This document shows, one piece after another, positions 1 through 12,400 of a stretch of DNA of 64,000 bases. A program made the translations under genes and the position numbers. Origin of the DNA: Tretioscincus oriximinensis (taxonomy: Eukaryota > Chordata > Lepidosauria > Squamata > Gymnophthalmidae); NCBI GenBank assembly GCA_022410635.1, contig JAJVDF010000163.1:110406-174405 (forward strand). The letters run 5' to 3'. Position 1 is the stretch's first letter, and the number at the start of each line of letters is the position of its first letter. Below the pieces are notes generated by a model. The model searched no databases. It saw nothing but the letters and a program-made list of their open reading frames with translations, and was not told the DNA's origin.

Positions 1-55
<55 letters not shown>
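1..55. repeat. (ATT)n microsatellite
   Basis: A pure TTA/ATT trinucleotide run touches the window edge, followed by pyrimidine-rich sequence (TTCTCC-type) to about 185. Confidence 0.95.
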
Positions 56-56
<1 letters not shown>

Positions 57-185
57 CTTCTTATTCTTTTCCCTTCCTTCTTTCTCCTCCTTTTCTTCTT
101 CCTTTTTTACCCTCATCCTTCTTCTCCTTCTCCTTCCTCTTCCTTTTCTTCTTCTATTACTCCTACGCCTACTCCATCTCCTATT

Positions 186-984
186 GCTACTATTACTATA
201 ACTTTTCTTTATAACCTAACAATGCAAAGTACATCTGTTTAAACAAACATTCAAGTAAAGAAAAAGACCCACACACAGACCCTCCGCCCCATTCAGCACT
301 GAATACATATTGGATATTAAATTCAGATCCGAAGTCTTGCTATTTCTTTAATTAAAACCTGGCTGCCGTGTTTTGAGTGATGCACTCCAGAAGATCAAAC
401 CAATTCTCTGTCCAGCGCAATCTCACATTTTCTTTTTGTGTCTGGAAAGATCTATATATTTGACCACCTGTCACTTGTCCAAATCATTCAGACCCAATGC
501 TATAGTATAATGAAACACGTTTAACTAAATATTTTTGATTCCATCTTTAGTCCTGAAGAACTGGATTGAACCAGGAGGGTCTTTTAACCTTTAAATTCAC
601 TTACCTTTTCATTTCTTTTGAAGCTGGAAGTTATTCATCTCTATGTTTTGTTTTGTTTTGTTTTGTTTTGTTAATCCCTTTACTTACTAAACTGCTGAGC
701 TATACAATTGCTGATTTTTATTCTTTTAAAAAAATCATTTAATAGTAGCTGCTGATTCTTCTAAAATTTCTAGATTAGCATCGTCTACGATTTCTTTAAT
801 GGAGCTTTGGTAGAAGTTTCAGATTAAGTTGATGTTTTCACTCTAGTTTATTGATATCTTCACAAACTTCATTTCTGTCTGTCAATGGGGAAAAGAAAAT
901 ATCTTCTATAATATTTTAGCACATAAGAGACTAACAAGATGCTAAATATTTCTAGCGCCCTTCTCAATGCAGGATTCACTAAAT
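186..984. other. AT-rich unique sequence, nothing recognised
   Basis: This is presumably intronic SMPD3 DNA. It contains a short (TTTTG)n run around 644-672. No open frame or known repeat was recognised. Confidence 0.5.
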
Positions 985-1266
985 AATCCCAAAGAAGAAG
1001 ATCTCACCACCTTCTGTGGCATAGTCGACTGGTTTATCACACTTCCTGTCAGAAAGTTTTTTTTTTTCTGATATCTAATCTTGATCTCCTTCCTTGCAGT
1101 TTCATCCCATTGTTTCTAGTCCTTCCATGTGCCAATGAGAATAAGGCTGATTCCTCTGTTCAGTGAAAAGCCCTTCAGGTATTTGTAGGCAGCTATCAGG
1201 TCTCCTCTCAGTCTTCTCTTTTACTAATTAAACATCCGTAGTTTCTTTAACTGGATATGGCTTCTC
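985..1266 (-). mobile_element. CR1 LINE 3' region, antisense, old copy
   Basis: The segment shares the phrases TTTCATCCCATTGTTTCTAG and CCATGTGCCAATGAGAATAA with the antisense copy at 4316-4815, marking the same CR1 subfamily. It is diverged and fragmentary. Confidence 0.7.
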
Positions 1267-1269
1267 TGT

Positions 1270-1775
1270 TGCACAATACTAGGACCAGGGGGCGTTATTT
1301 GAAACTGATGGGTAGAAGAGTGAGGACAAAGGAAAGTGTTTTTTCCATCAAGAGGGACATTGGTCTGTAGAATTGACCAATTCTAATTGGTCAACTAATT
1401 AAGAGGTAGTGGTAGCTAGCAGCCTGGATAGCTTCAAAATAGGGTTAGATAAATTTATGGAAGACAAGAGTATCAATGGCTATTAGGATGGAAAAACAGG
1501 AAGTATTCATGAAATGCCATCTGCAGGGAGTCAAGAACAGGTGCCTTCTTCTGCTTGAGATGCCCAGGGGCAATTGGTGGGCCAGTGTAGATTATGGCAG
1601 ACCCCATTTGGCTCATCTACCTAACATGAGGATAGCAGATTTCAAGAATTTAGGTGAGGGTTTTTTCCTCTTGCTGCTTGGCACTGTCCTAGTGCAACTG
1701 GTGGGCCACTATGTGGGAGAAGACTGGACTAGATGGGCTTTGGCCCCATTCAGCAAAGTTCTTCTTTTGTTTTTA
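1270..1775 (+). mobile_element. CR1 LINE 3' end, composite subfamily with palindromic insert
   Basis: It begins in the reverse-transcriptase C-terminus (ACAATACTAGGACCAGG) and runs through the GGATAGCTTCAAAATAGGG signature into the 3' UTR (GGACTAGATGGGCTTTGGCC). In the 3' UTR, near 1585-1650, a MITE-like segment (GTGTAGATTATGGCAGACCC) is followed by a second copy of the UTR block. The same arrangement is seen near 34860-35225 and 50090-50475. Confidence 0.8.
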
Positions 1776-1796
1776 TTTTGCAAATGATACCCAATT

Positions 1797-1822
1797 GTGA
1801 AGGTTCTCCTTTTTCTTTGCAG
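1797..1822 (+). promoter_or_regulatory. SMPD3: Splice acceptor opening the first coding exon of SMPD3
   Basis: A pyrimidine tract (GTTCTCCTTTTTCTTTGCAG) ends in AG at 1821-1822, 298 bp upstream of the start codon. Human SMPD3 has non-coding exons before its first coding exon, so this is the likely 3' splice site joining an upstream leader exon outside the window. The tract lies immediately after a CR1 copy. Confidence 0.7.
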
Positions 1823-2120
1823 GTGACGTTCCTTCCTGCGATCTTCTGGCCACGTTCTAGACCCTTACAATGACCTGCCTTGAAGTATCTGGATATCACG
1901 TTCCCAAAGGACTTGCTTCTCCTTTAGCCCCAAGCAAGGTGAAATGGTGAGCCTGGGGTAACCACGGCCTCTTCTTCCCTGCCAACTTGGACTTCCTGTC
2001 TCCAAAGACTCCAACTACTCCAACCTTCCCCATCTAGTCTGCAAGCTGTTTCCCCAATGGCGGTTGGAGGGTGGTGACACCATGTAGAAAGTCCTGGAAG
2101 GGTGTCCTAACTGAGTTGCA
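1823..2120 (+). promoter_or_regulatory. SMPD3: SMPD3 5' leader with upstream ATGs and copied CDS segment
   Basis: This is the exonic leader between the inferred acceptor and the start codon. It carries upstream ATGs at 1870 (26 codons, stop 1948-1950), 1944 (5 codons, stop 1959-1961), 2057 (6 codons, stop 2075-2077) and 2092 (ATG followed by TAG). An in-frame TGA at 2112-2114 precedes the main ATG. Bases 1972-1999 are identical to coding bases 3198-3225. The upstream frames could damp translation; that is inference. Confidence 0.6.
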
Positions 2121-3467
2121 ATGGTTTTATACACTTCCCCATTTCCTAATGGCTTTCTGTCAGCACTGCACTCTTTCTCCTGGAGTCTAATCTTCCCGTG
2201 CTACTGGCTTGGAGACCGGCTCTTGGCTTCCTTTGTGCCCACCACCTACGAGAAGCGCCAGAGGGCTGATGACCCTTGTTACTTCCACGCCTTGTGCATT
2301 ATTATCACCACGCCCATTTACCTGGCCCTCCTCGCTGTCTCACTGCCGTTCGCCCTGATTGGCTTTTTGTTATGGTCTCCCTTGCAGTCCACCAGGCGGC
2401 CATACATCTACTCCAGGCTGCAAGATAAGAACCAGACCCATGGGAATACATTGCTCACCGAGTGGAAGGCGGCAAGCAATGGGAAGAGCTTTTGCTTTGG
2501 CACAGCCAATGTCTGCCTGCTCCCAGACTCCTTGGCCAGGCTCAACAATGTTTTCAACACACAAGGGCGGGCGAAGGAGATTGGCCGGCGGATCAGGAAC
2601 GGGGCCAGCAGGCCTCAAATCAAAATCTACATAGACTCCCCCACCAACACCTCCATCAGCGCAGGCAGTTTCAGCAGCCTGGTCACGCCCCAGGGCAGCG
2701 AGAGCAATAACCGCACGGCCAATGCAGGCATCAGAAGGACAACGTCCATGGAATACAAAGGAGACAACTCAGGCTCCAATAACAGTGAAGACAGCAAGGA
2801 TGCCAAGGGTGGAGGGGACGCCACAGAGGGAGAAAATAGCAACATGTGCATAGTGCGCATCGGTGGGGAAGACAACGGCCACATTTCCGATCCGGAGGCC
2901 GACGGCACGGGTGGGCAGGTGAACAACAACAGGGTTCTTGTTGACCATTCGCAGGAATCAGAAGCCGAGAGTCTCAAGGGCAAGACGCCCAATCACAAGC
3001 CGAAGGAAGGTGACGCTGGCAGCCTGGACAGCTACACCGCCTCGCGGGAGTCCTTGGTGAAGGTGCGCACGTGTGACGGGCCTACGGAGCAGAGCACCGC
3101 CAACAGCAAGCTCCTCTACAAGGCCTCCCTCATGAAGAAGACGTCCATGCGGAAGAAGAAGAACACGGACGAGCTCTTCGACCACGAGATCTCGGCTTTC
3201 TTCCCTGCCAACTTGGACTTCCTGTGCTTGCAGGAAGTGTTCGACAAAAGGGCGGCGGAGAAGTTGAAAGACCAGCTCCACCATTACTTCGAATATGTCC
3301 TGTATGACGTTGGTGTCTACAGTTGCCACGGCTGTTGTACCTTTAAGTTTGTGAACAGTGGCCTGCTTTTCGCGAGCCGCTACCCGGTGATGGATGCCGC
3401 CTACCACTGTTATCCCAACGGCAAAGGAACAGATTCCTTGTCCTCAAAGGGGGCCCTCTTCCTCAAG
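2121..3467 (+). CDS. SMPD3: SMPD3 coding exon 1 (residues 1-449)
   Basis: This large exon encodes the N-terminal membrane-anchoring hydrophobic segments, the linker and the first third of the catalytic domain, ending in SSKGALFLK. It ends in phase 0 at CTCAAG followed by a GTAAGG donor at 3468. The palmitoylation cluster reads [11 protein letters not shown], so the Cys pair of the human protein (53/54) is Cys-Tyr here, while Cys59 is kept. The second Cys pair (YSCHGCCTF) is intact. An uninterrupted reading frame of 449 codons with strong family similarity leaves little doubt. Confidence 0.97.
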
Positions 3468-6400
3468 GTAAGGCTTGAGAGCCCATGACCTGTTCATTCA
3501 TTTAGCCCATGACCTGTTCACTAGGTATAGCACTAGATCATCTATGCACCCTTTCCAGTCCGTATTAGTCAAACCGGGTTTGCTTGATCTGGATTAGTGT
3601 GACAGGACACGTTTGCATTAAGGAGGAGGTGGAGGAAGATAAGGATGATAAACCAGTGGAACAGTTTGCCACGGGAGGTGCTGAGTTCTCCTTCATTGGA
3701 AGTCTTCAAACAGGGACTCGGCAGCCATCAGTCTGGGATGGTTTAGCATTGAGCAGGGGGTTGGACCCAATGGCCCTGGAGGTCCCTTTTAACTCTAGGA
3801 TTCTCTGGCCCTTTCCACACGGAGTCTTATCCTAGACTTTACCATCCATATGCTGGTTTAGACTTCGGCAGGCCCCGTATGGGGCCTGCTATAGTCTATA
3901 CTGGCATGTGGACGGCAAAGTTCTGTCCTGAGATGTCACTCACAATAAGGCTCCGTCTGGACAGGGCCTATGATTTTAGGAAGAGTTGGTTTTTATACCC
4001 CATTTTTCTCAACATATAGGGGAACAAAGTGGCTTACCACTCTTCGCATCAGATACTTTGTGAGGTAGTTAGGGTTGAGAGAGCTGCAAAGAACTGCGAT
4101 TAGCCCAAGGTCACCCAGATGGCTTCATACAGGTGTATAGATTCAGACCTGGAGGCTACAGATAGGGAACTAACACTGTAATCATTGCATGAGACTGTCT
4201 CTCCTTTGGTCTTAAATGAGAGCTACCTGTGCTAAAATTTAGATTCAGTGCATGTCTCTTGCAGTGATGCTATTCTATGGCCTTTTTTGCACATATTGTA
4301 CTTGTCTTAAAACAATTTAGAATCCTAGAGTTGGAAGGGGCCTTCAGGGTTGTCCAATCCCCTACTCAATGTAGAAGCCACTAAACTACCCCAGTGAGAT
4401 TATTTTCCAATCTCTGTTTGAAGACTTCAAGTGGAGAATTCATTACTTCCTGTGGCAACCTATTCCTCTGGTTGGTTACCCTTATTGTCAGATTTTTTTC
4501 TCTCCTTCTCTAATCTGTCTCTCCTCCCTTGCAGTTTCATCCCATTGTTTCTAGTCCTTCCATGTGCCAATGAGAATAAAGCTGATCCTCTGCTCTGTGA
4601 CAGCCCTTCAGACCTTTGTAGGCAACTATCTGGTCTTCTCTTAGCCTTCTCTTTTGCAAACCAAACATCTACAGATTCTTCAACTGATCCTCATTGGATA
4701 TGATCTTCAGACCATTCACCATCTTTGTCACTGTCCTTTGAACTTCTTCCAATTTATCAATGTTCCTTTTAAACTGAGTTGCCCAGAACACAGTACTGAC
4801 CAAGGTAGAATAAAGAGTAAATGTGAATTAGCTTGATGTGAATTATTTGCATCCGCACCCATTTGCAGCAAGCAGAGGAGCAACTGGCAAATGCAAAGCT
4901 ATTGGTATGCATAACAATACCAGTTAACCATATGTCCATATGTTCACTTCTGCACTGCCTTTTAGGACCTCTCAGAAGCTGCCTTCGGAGGCAGCTTGGA
5001 AGTTTAGCACTGTCTTTGTGGATAGCTCCAAAGCTGACTTTTTAAGATGCTTGGAACTCCAGCACTGTCTTCAAGGACAGCTCTGAAGCTGAACTCAATG
5101 CCAACAGCTGTCCAAAGTCAGCCGTGGAAGAAGAAGAAGAACTTGGTTCTTATACCTGCTTTTCTCACATTTCAAGGGCACTTAAAGCGGCTTACAAGGG
5201 TATTTTTGCCCGAAGGCTGACATTCTATCTTCCCCATCAGGCTATGGTGGTTCCCATGTATCTACTTGCAGTCAGTTGCCATTTCTTGCAATTCATGCTT
5301 TCAAATAGCTGGGTTGGCTGGAGCTACAGGCTAGTGGAAGGTGCTCAGCCCTCCCCACGCTCCCAAGGCTTTGAAACCCCATCTCCCAGGTGAGAGACCA
5401 TTTCCTTAGCAACTGAGCCATTCGTGTCCTCCGTTCATGGAGAGAGGTGAGCACCCTCTACTGGCCTCAGCTTCAACTAATCCAGGTGTTTGAAAGCAAA
5501 TACATTTATGAGTAGATTAATAGGTACCAACCCAACTTGATGGGGAAGATAGAATAGAATAGATGTAAGCCTCTGAGTCCCTGGAGCTGGGTGTAAAAAC
5601 TAGATTCTTTTCCTCCTCCTTCTTTTTCTTCTTCTTCATAAACAAACACAGGTAGGGGATGGAAAAGACGCAAGGTCATTCTCTGCAATCTTATATACCC
5701 CTGCAGCTTGTTGCAAATGTACAATAGACCTCTGGCTCGGGCCATTCGCATAATTTTAAACCATCACCAGATCTGATAAAATGGAAGAAGAACAGTGTTT
5801 TTATTTTTCCTTGCTTAGTCCTATTCTTCAGACTGAAGGATGTTCAGAAGCATATGGAGGACCAGGGCCTCTGTGTCGATCACTCCGCCACAAGAGCAGA
5901 TGGAGAAGCAGTCTGGTTTTGTGGTTAGAGATTTGGACTCTTGTCTGATCGTTTCCTGGTTCAGTTCCACACTCTTGCATGAAGGAGGTATCAGGTGCCT
6001 TTGGGGATAATCACTACAAGGCATCCATTGTGAAGAGGAGAACAGAAGGTTATGGGAGCCACTTTGACTAATTTCCGATTGAGAAAGACAGGGTGTAAAA
6101 CCAGACACCATTGCTCCTATCACCGCTGCCAGAATTCACTTCCAGAAGAGGTGGCGGTAATGAGCAGCCTGGATAGCTTCAAGATAGGATTAGACAAATC
6201 CATGGAAGTAAAGTGTATTAAAGGCTACTAGTACAGAGAAACAGGAAGGGTTCTGCAAGGAGTGAAGAATAGGTGACGGTTCCACTTTTTTCTGCTTGAG
6301 ATGTCCAAGGGCAATTGAGTGAGACAGGGCCACAGAGTGAGACAGAAGGCTGGACTAGATGGGCTACTAGATGGGCAGGGTTTCCCTTTTCTCCTTCAAA

Positions 6401-9400
6401 TTCTTCCCCTGCTGTTCCTTTTCCACTTTCTCTTCCTCCTCCTCACCTTCTGCACTCACCCTCTCCTTCTCTCTCTCCTTCTCCCTCTCCTTCTCCCTGT
6501 CCCTCTCCTCCTTCCCCTTCTTCTCCTTCTCCTCCTCCTCACCTTCTTATCCCTCTTCTTCTCCTTCTTCTCCTCCTCCTCNCCTTCTTCTCCCTTCTCC
6601 TCCCATCTCCTCCCTCTTCTTCTNCTTCTCCTCCTCCTCCTCACCTTCTTCTCCCTTCTCCTCCCATCTCCTCCCTCTTCTTCTTCTTCTTCTCCTCCTC
6701 CTCACCTTCTTCTCCCTTCTCCTCCCATCTCCTCCCTCTTCTTCTNCTTCTNCTCCTCCTCCTCACCTTCTTCTCCCTTCTCCTCCCATCTCCTCCCTCT
6801 TCTTCTNCTTCTTCTCCTCCTCCTCACCTTCTTCTCCCTTCTCCTCCCATCTCCTCCCTCTTCTTCTCCTTCTTCTCCTCCTCCTCACCTTCTTCTCCCT
6901 TCTCCTCCCATCTCCTCCCTCTTCTTCTTCTTCTTCTTCTCCTCCTCCTCCTCCTCCCGCTCTTCTTCTAAAGGCAAAGGGAAGCAGACTTTCTTTTTCC
7001 AAGTAATATAGGTAAGTAAAAAGAAATGAGGAAAACAGTCTTATTTGATCTTGTCTCTCTCTGCACACTGGTTAATTTATTTTTAAAAAGCAGGAGTGGT
7101 TGTTTCTGTCTTTGCTTTTAAAGTTTCGGGGCCACTCAGTATGTGTGGATTCCGGCCAAGTTTTGCATTAACAGAGTTGGCATGTGTATAAAATATTTAG
7201 ATTACTGTTCGGAATAAATGGGAGAGGGCTTTTAAAAGCTGACAAGGACATCCCCTGGCAGATATGGAGGCAAAAAGGAGGCAGTTGCAAAAAATAAAAA
7301 ATCAGAACATTTTCTACATTTCAATGGGTTTGTCCATCTCACTGCGTTCCATAGGAGGGACTTGGACTTTTCTGTATTTTGCTGAAGGGAATGGTAACTA
7401 GGAGATATTCTCTTTCAGTGGCAGGGAGAATGCTTTCCAATATTCACACCGTAGGCAGGAACTGGCTTTTCTCAAGCCGAAGGGAATCAAAGTGGCTTCC
7501 ATAGCCTTCTGGTCTTCTCTTCACAACAGACGTTCTTCTGAAGTAGGTGAGGCTGAGAGAGCTGCTTTTCTCAACCTTAGGTGATCTGATTGAAGTATAT
7601 TAAATCATGCATAGGATGGATTAGGTGAGCAGAGAAAAAGTATTTTTTCTATCACACAGCGCCAGGACCAAGGGCATCCCTTGAAACTGATAGGCAGAAG
7701 CGGTGAGGACACACAAGGGAAGGATTTTTTCACTCAGAATCAACGGCCTGTAGAATTTACTTTCAGAATAGGTGGTGGTAGCTAGCAGCCTGGATAGCTT
7801 TAAGATAGGATTAGACAAATTTCTGAAATATCATTTGCAGGGCGTCGAGAATATGTGAAGATTTTGCCTTCTTCTGTTTCAGACTACCCAGTTGCAGTTA
7901 GGCCACTGCCTGAGACAGAATGCTGAACTAGATGGGCTCTGGTCCCGTTCAGCAGGGCTCCTCTTAGGTTCCGTAAACTTTTGTTCTTCTCATCACAACA
8001 GACAACTTTTAAAGTTGGTGGGGCTGAGAGAGCTCTGAAGAACTGTGACTAGCCCTCTTTTCTGAACCCAATGGGAACCAAAGTGGCTTCCAAAACCTTC
8101 TGTACTTCTCTTCACAACAGACAACTGGTGAATTAGGTGGGGCTGAGAGAGCTCCAAAGCACTCTGATTAGCCCAAGATCACTTTTCTCAATCCAAAGGG
8201 AATCTTCAGACAACTGGTAATGTAGATAGAGCTGAGAGAGTTCCAAAGTACTGTGATCAGCCCAAGGTCACCCAGCTGGTTTCTTGAAGGTGTGTAGAAT
8301 CGAACTTGGGAATTTCCAGATAAGACTCTGACATGCCAACCACAATACTAGACTGGCTTAGAATTTCCAATATGCAAGCAGCAGTCAGGCAGTCATTTTA
8401 GAAGCCACTTGTTGGCACTCAGCTCTTATCATTTCCCAGGAACATCAAAAGTCCAACCACTTTGTACAAATATCAAAAACAGCTGCAGTTCACGTTGGAC
8501 AGTAAAAACACATTCAAATCCATTAAGCAAAGTTTTAGGTTTCCCTCCTTTTTCTGGGAGGGAAAATTACATCAAGAAGCCTCCGACTCCCTTATTACTA
8601 ACACCGGTTCCCAGTTCCTATCAAATCCTAGTAACGGTTGATCCTTAAAGAGATTTACTCCCCAGTTACGGTAACTCTGTAAGGGATGCCCCTCTTTCTC
8701 CCCAACAGTTACCACCACTTTGGAGCCCGATTCAAGCTGTTTAGACTGACCAGATTTTCTGAGGCCCAAACTGGGGTGATTAATATTATATGCTGATTTG
8801 CATAGTCATGAATATGCAAATCGCCCACCAACACGTATACTAGTCCTCCAAAATCCCCGTCTGAGAAATCCGTATTTGTATTTTCTTTTATTTTTTACTA
8901 ACGGGGAGGGATCCTTCCCTTCAGGAGCTGGCCCCGGGTGCCATAGCCCCCTAGCGGTGGTGCAGTGAATTTCTTTTTAAGAAAAACTTTTTCCTCAGCA
9001 GAAGGGGTGTCTACCCAGGGAGGGCGGAGTAGACACCCCAAAAACGGGTTTCCTCCCCAAAAGGGGTCATCTGGTCAGCCTAACTTACAAGGCCCTAAAT
9101 ATCTTGGGCCACAAATATCTAAAGGAAGGCCTTCTCCCGTATCAACGTGCCCATGCCTTAAGGAGCCCATCCTTTTTGTACCACTCCTTTCAACAGTAAA
9201 TGGAGTGGGACCCCGGGGCACGGCCCCAAGTCTACCCCTCGAGGTGTGTCAGCCAGTCACACCTCTTTCAGGGGTTGAAGAAATTCCATTTTCCTTATTC
9301 AGTTTTGTATTTTGGGCTTTTATCGTTTGCCTGAGACCTTCGAGTATACAGCAAGGTATCGATATAAATGAGTGAGTGAATGAGCAAACGAATGAACAAA

Positions 9401-12400
9401 TAAATCAGTGCCAGCCCATGACCATTATTGGCTGCTAGACCTTGCTTGAGGATGGAAAAAGGAAATGATCTTTTATGCTGTTTTAATATACTTAATTTTG
9501 TACTGTTGCTTTTGCTGCTGGCTACCCTGAGACCTTCAGGTATAGGGCAGGATGTAAGTACAAATAGACCAACAAACAGCCCCAGCCCTGCAAGGGCTCA
9601 CAGTTACAAGGGCAGCATGATGTTCCACCACTGACACACCTGGCCTCCATAGATTTGCCTAACCCTTTCTTAAACCCCTTCAGGTGGGTTGCTATCAACA
9701 CCTCTTCTGGTCCTAAATCACCAAACCCAAGTGCAGTATTGGTCCTGCGTCAGCACCAATATTTGCCTGTCAATATGTCAGCACATCCAGGACATTAAGC
9801 CCAGACCATATGCACTTCTCTATGACCCCTGCAGGGCCTTGGGTACAAAGACCACCTGTCAGTCTTTCTCCTTTGCTTTGCCCATCAGAAGACAAAGGTA
9901 TGCCAAGATCTAGAAATGGCTATTTAAGACCCTTTCCACATTCTGGATTATACATCCCAGGGATAGAGACCTGCCATATTTAACCTGAAGCACCCTATAG
10001 TACAACAGCCTGTTCACCCTGCTACGGCTACTGATAAGAACATAAGGGGAGTCCTGCTGGTTGTGGCTGGAGCCCACCTAGTCCAGCCTTCTGTCTCACA
10101 CAGAGGCCCAGCAATTGCACCTGAGCAGTCTGAACAAAATAAGGCACAATCGTCACCTGTTATCAACACCTTGCAAAAGGTATTTCAGGAATCCTGCATG
10201 TTGCTCCGTCTCAGAGGCAGCATCAAGACATCCATCCTGGTAGCTGTTTATACCCTTGGTGTCCATGGACTTGTCCAATCCTATCCACAGGCTAACAATC
10301 CTTTGGATGACAAAAAGACTTTCCTTTGTCTGTTCTCACTCTTCTGCTCAACAGTTTCAAGGAATACCCTTTGGTCCTAGTGTTGTGGGATAATTAATAT
10401 AAATATAAGTATAAAATGTATGATTTCAAATTTAAATCAGATCACCACTCAAATGCCATTCTTTGAGGCTGAAGAGGCCCAGACGTTTTAGATGGGTTTC
10501 ATAAGGGAGATGCTCTTGATCATTCTTGTTGCCCTTTTCTGCACCTTCTCTAGTTCTCCTACTATAATTTGTTGCAGCCTTGCCTAGCTGTGGAATCTCA
10601 GAGGTTTCCCTCAGTCAATTCTTGAAAGCATTTACCATTCTTAAGAGCACAGAAACTCCCCCATTCAAGCCTGTTAGTGACTTTAGCAAAGCTCGGCGAT
10701 CAGTAATGGTGTCGGTTGGTTCTCCTGTTTGCTGGGAAAGACACTTGGCTTCCTGCAAGGGAAATGGAAAAACTTCTGCCAACCTGCCAGGAGGGGCCAT
10801 AAATCAATAGATCTTCTTCCAAGCAGCTGGCAGCAGACGGCTTTTTAATCTTTAATATATATATATGCACTTGAAGGAAGCCATGTGACGCGAACAGCAT
10901 TGTCTGGGAATGCTTTTGATTTGCTTTCATGTAAGCCCAGTTCTGAAAGAGAAGAAGGGAAGAAGAGAAGGAGGGAGGGAGAAAAAGAGAGGGGAGAGAG
11001 GGGGGAAGGACGAAAGGAGAGAAGGGAGGAAAGCTGGGGAGGAAGGAAGAAAGGAGGGAGATAGAGGGAAAGGGGAAGAGGGGAGTGAAGGAGAGGGGGA
11101 GAAGGAAAAAGAGGGGGAGGAAGAGGAGGAGGATAAAGAAGAATAGTAGTTGGTTTTTATTTCCCCACTTTATCAACCTGATATGAACCGAAATGGCTTA
11201 AGCAACCCTCTGTTCTTCTCTTCACAACAGACACCTTGTGATGTCTGTGGGGCTCAGAGAGCTTCAAAGAACTGTGGCTAGCAAAGCTGGCTTTTATGGA
11301 TGAATGCAGACTCGAACTGGGAGACTAACCTGATGGCGCATTTTATTATGCAGGCCTAGTAGCAGCCTTATTTAGTTCCCAGAGCTACTATGATGCATTT
11401 AGCATTGGCCCATTCCATTGCCTCTTGAGCAATTTCCTCCCTCAGTTCTGCCAGGCACTCTGGCCATAGCGGGGGCAAACAGGCCTGTAAGAAATTAGAG
11501 TTCCTTCCATTAACTTTTTATATGCACATTTAATTCTGTTTTAGCATGTTTGAATAATATATTAGCAGAACGCTGCTGCTTTGCAAAGTGCCACTAATCC
11601 CCACAGAATGTTCATAAAAAAAGGATTTCTGCTTATCTTGTTCGGATCTGTCTTCAAACAAAACCTACCCAGTGGGCCCTCAGGGGGAAACAGGGGAAGA
11701 GGTTGTTATCATGGCTTCGAAAGTAGGAGCTTTTTCTCAAGGCCGTGGTGGCAGCCTAGAGATTAGAGCACAGGTTTCCAAAATCCGGGCAACATGTAGG
11801 CAAACTGAGCATAGCTTTGAGGTGCCAATCATTTCATTACCCACCTAGCTGGCATAGTGGGGGCTGGTCACCTCCTCTGTATGGGACCTAGCTTGGTGCA
11901 GGGATTAGAGTGCTGGCCTCTTACCCGGCAGCTTCGNGGTTCGATTCCACACTCTTCCATATAGCCAAGTTTGCTGACGACACTAAACTGTTCAGGGTAG
12001 TGAAAACTCAAAATGATTGTAAGGNCCTCCAGAGGGATCCATTGGTATTGGGTGAGTGGGCATCAAAGTGGCAAATGCACTTCAACTTAAGCAAGTGCAA
12101 GGTCATGCATATTGGGGCAAAGAACCCAAAATACTCCTACCACCTGATGGGAACCAAGCTTTCTGTGACCGAGCAAGAAAAGGATCTTGGGGTGTTGGTG
12201 GACAATTCAATGAAAATGTCAACCCAGTGTGCAGCAGCAGCAAAAAAGGCAAATTCCACGTTGGGGATAATTATGAATCGAAAACAAGTCAGCAAATGAG
12301 GCCACATTTGGAATACTGTGTTCAATTTTCGTCACCACATCTCAAGAAGGATATTGTGGAACTAGAGAAGGTGCAGAAAAGGGCAACAAAAATTATCAAG

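Noticed and set aside
2359..3407. Open frames overlapping SMPD3 exon 1 in other phases and on the minus strand
   Set aside because: They are shadows of the GC-rich coding exon with no independent support.
6315..7011. Several 200-codon Ser/Pro/Leu-rich frames in all three phases
   Set aside because: They come from the polypyrimidine minisatellite, which lacks stop codons by composition.
8940..8965. CTCF site near TAGCCCCCTAGCGGTGG
   Set aside because: The reverse complement misses the CTCF core consensus at two positions, including a core base; weaker than the SINE-borne sites and not supportable alone.
11885..11960. tRNA gene candidate (GGTTCGATTCC B-box-like motif)
   Set aside because: It is the tRNA-derived head of a SINE that continues after a CR1 insertion; no complete cloverleaf.
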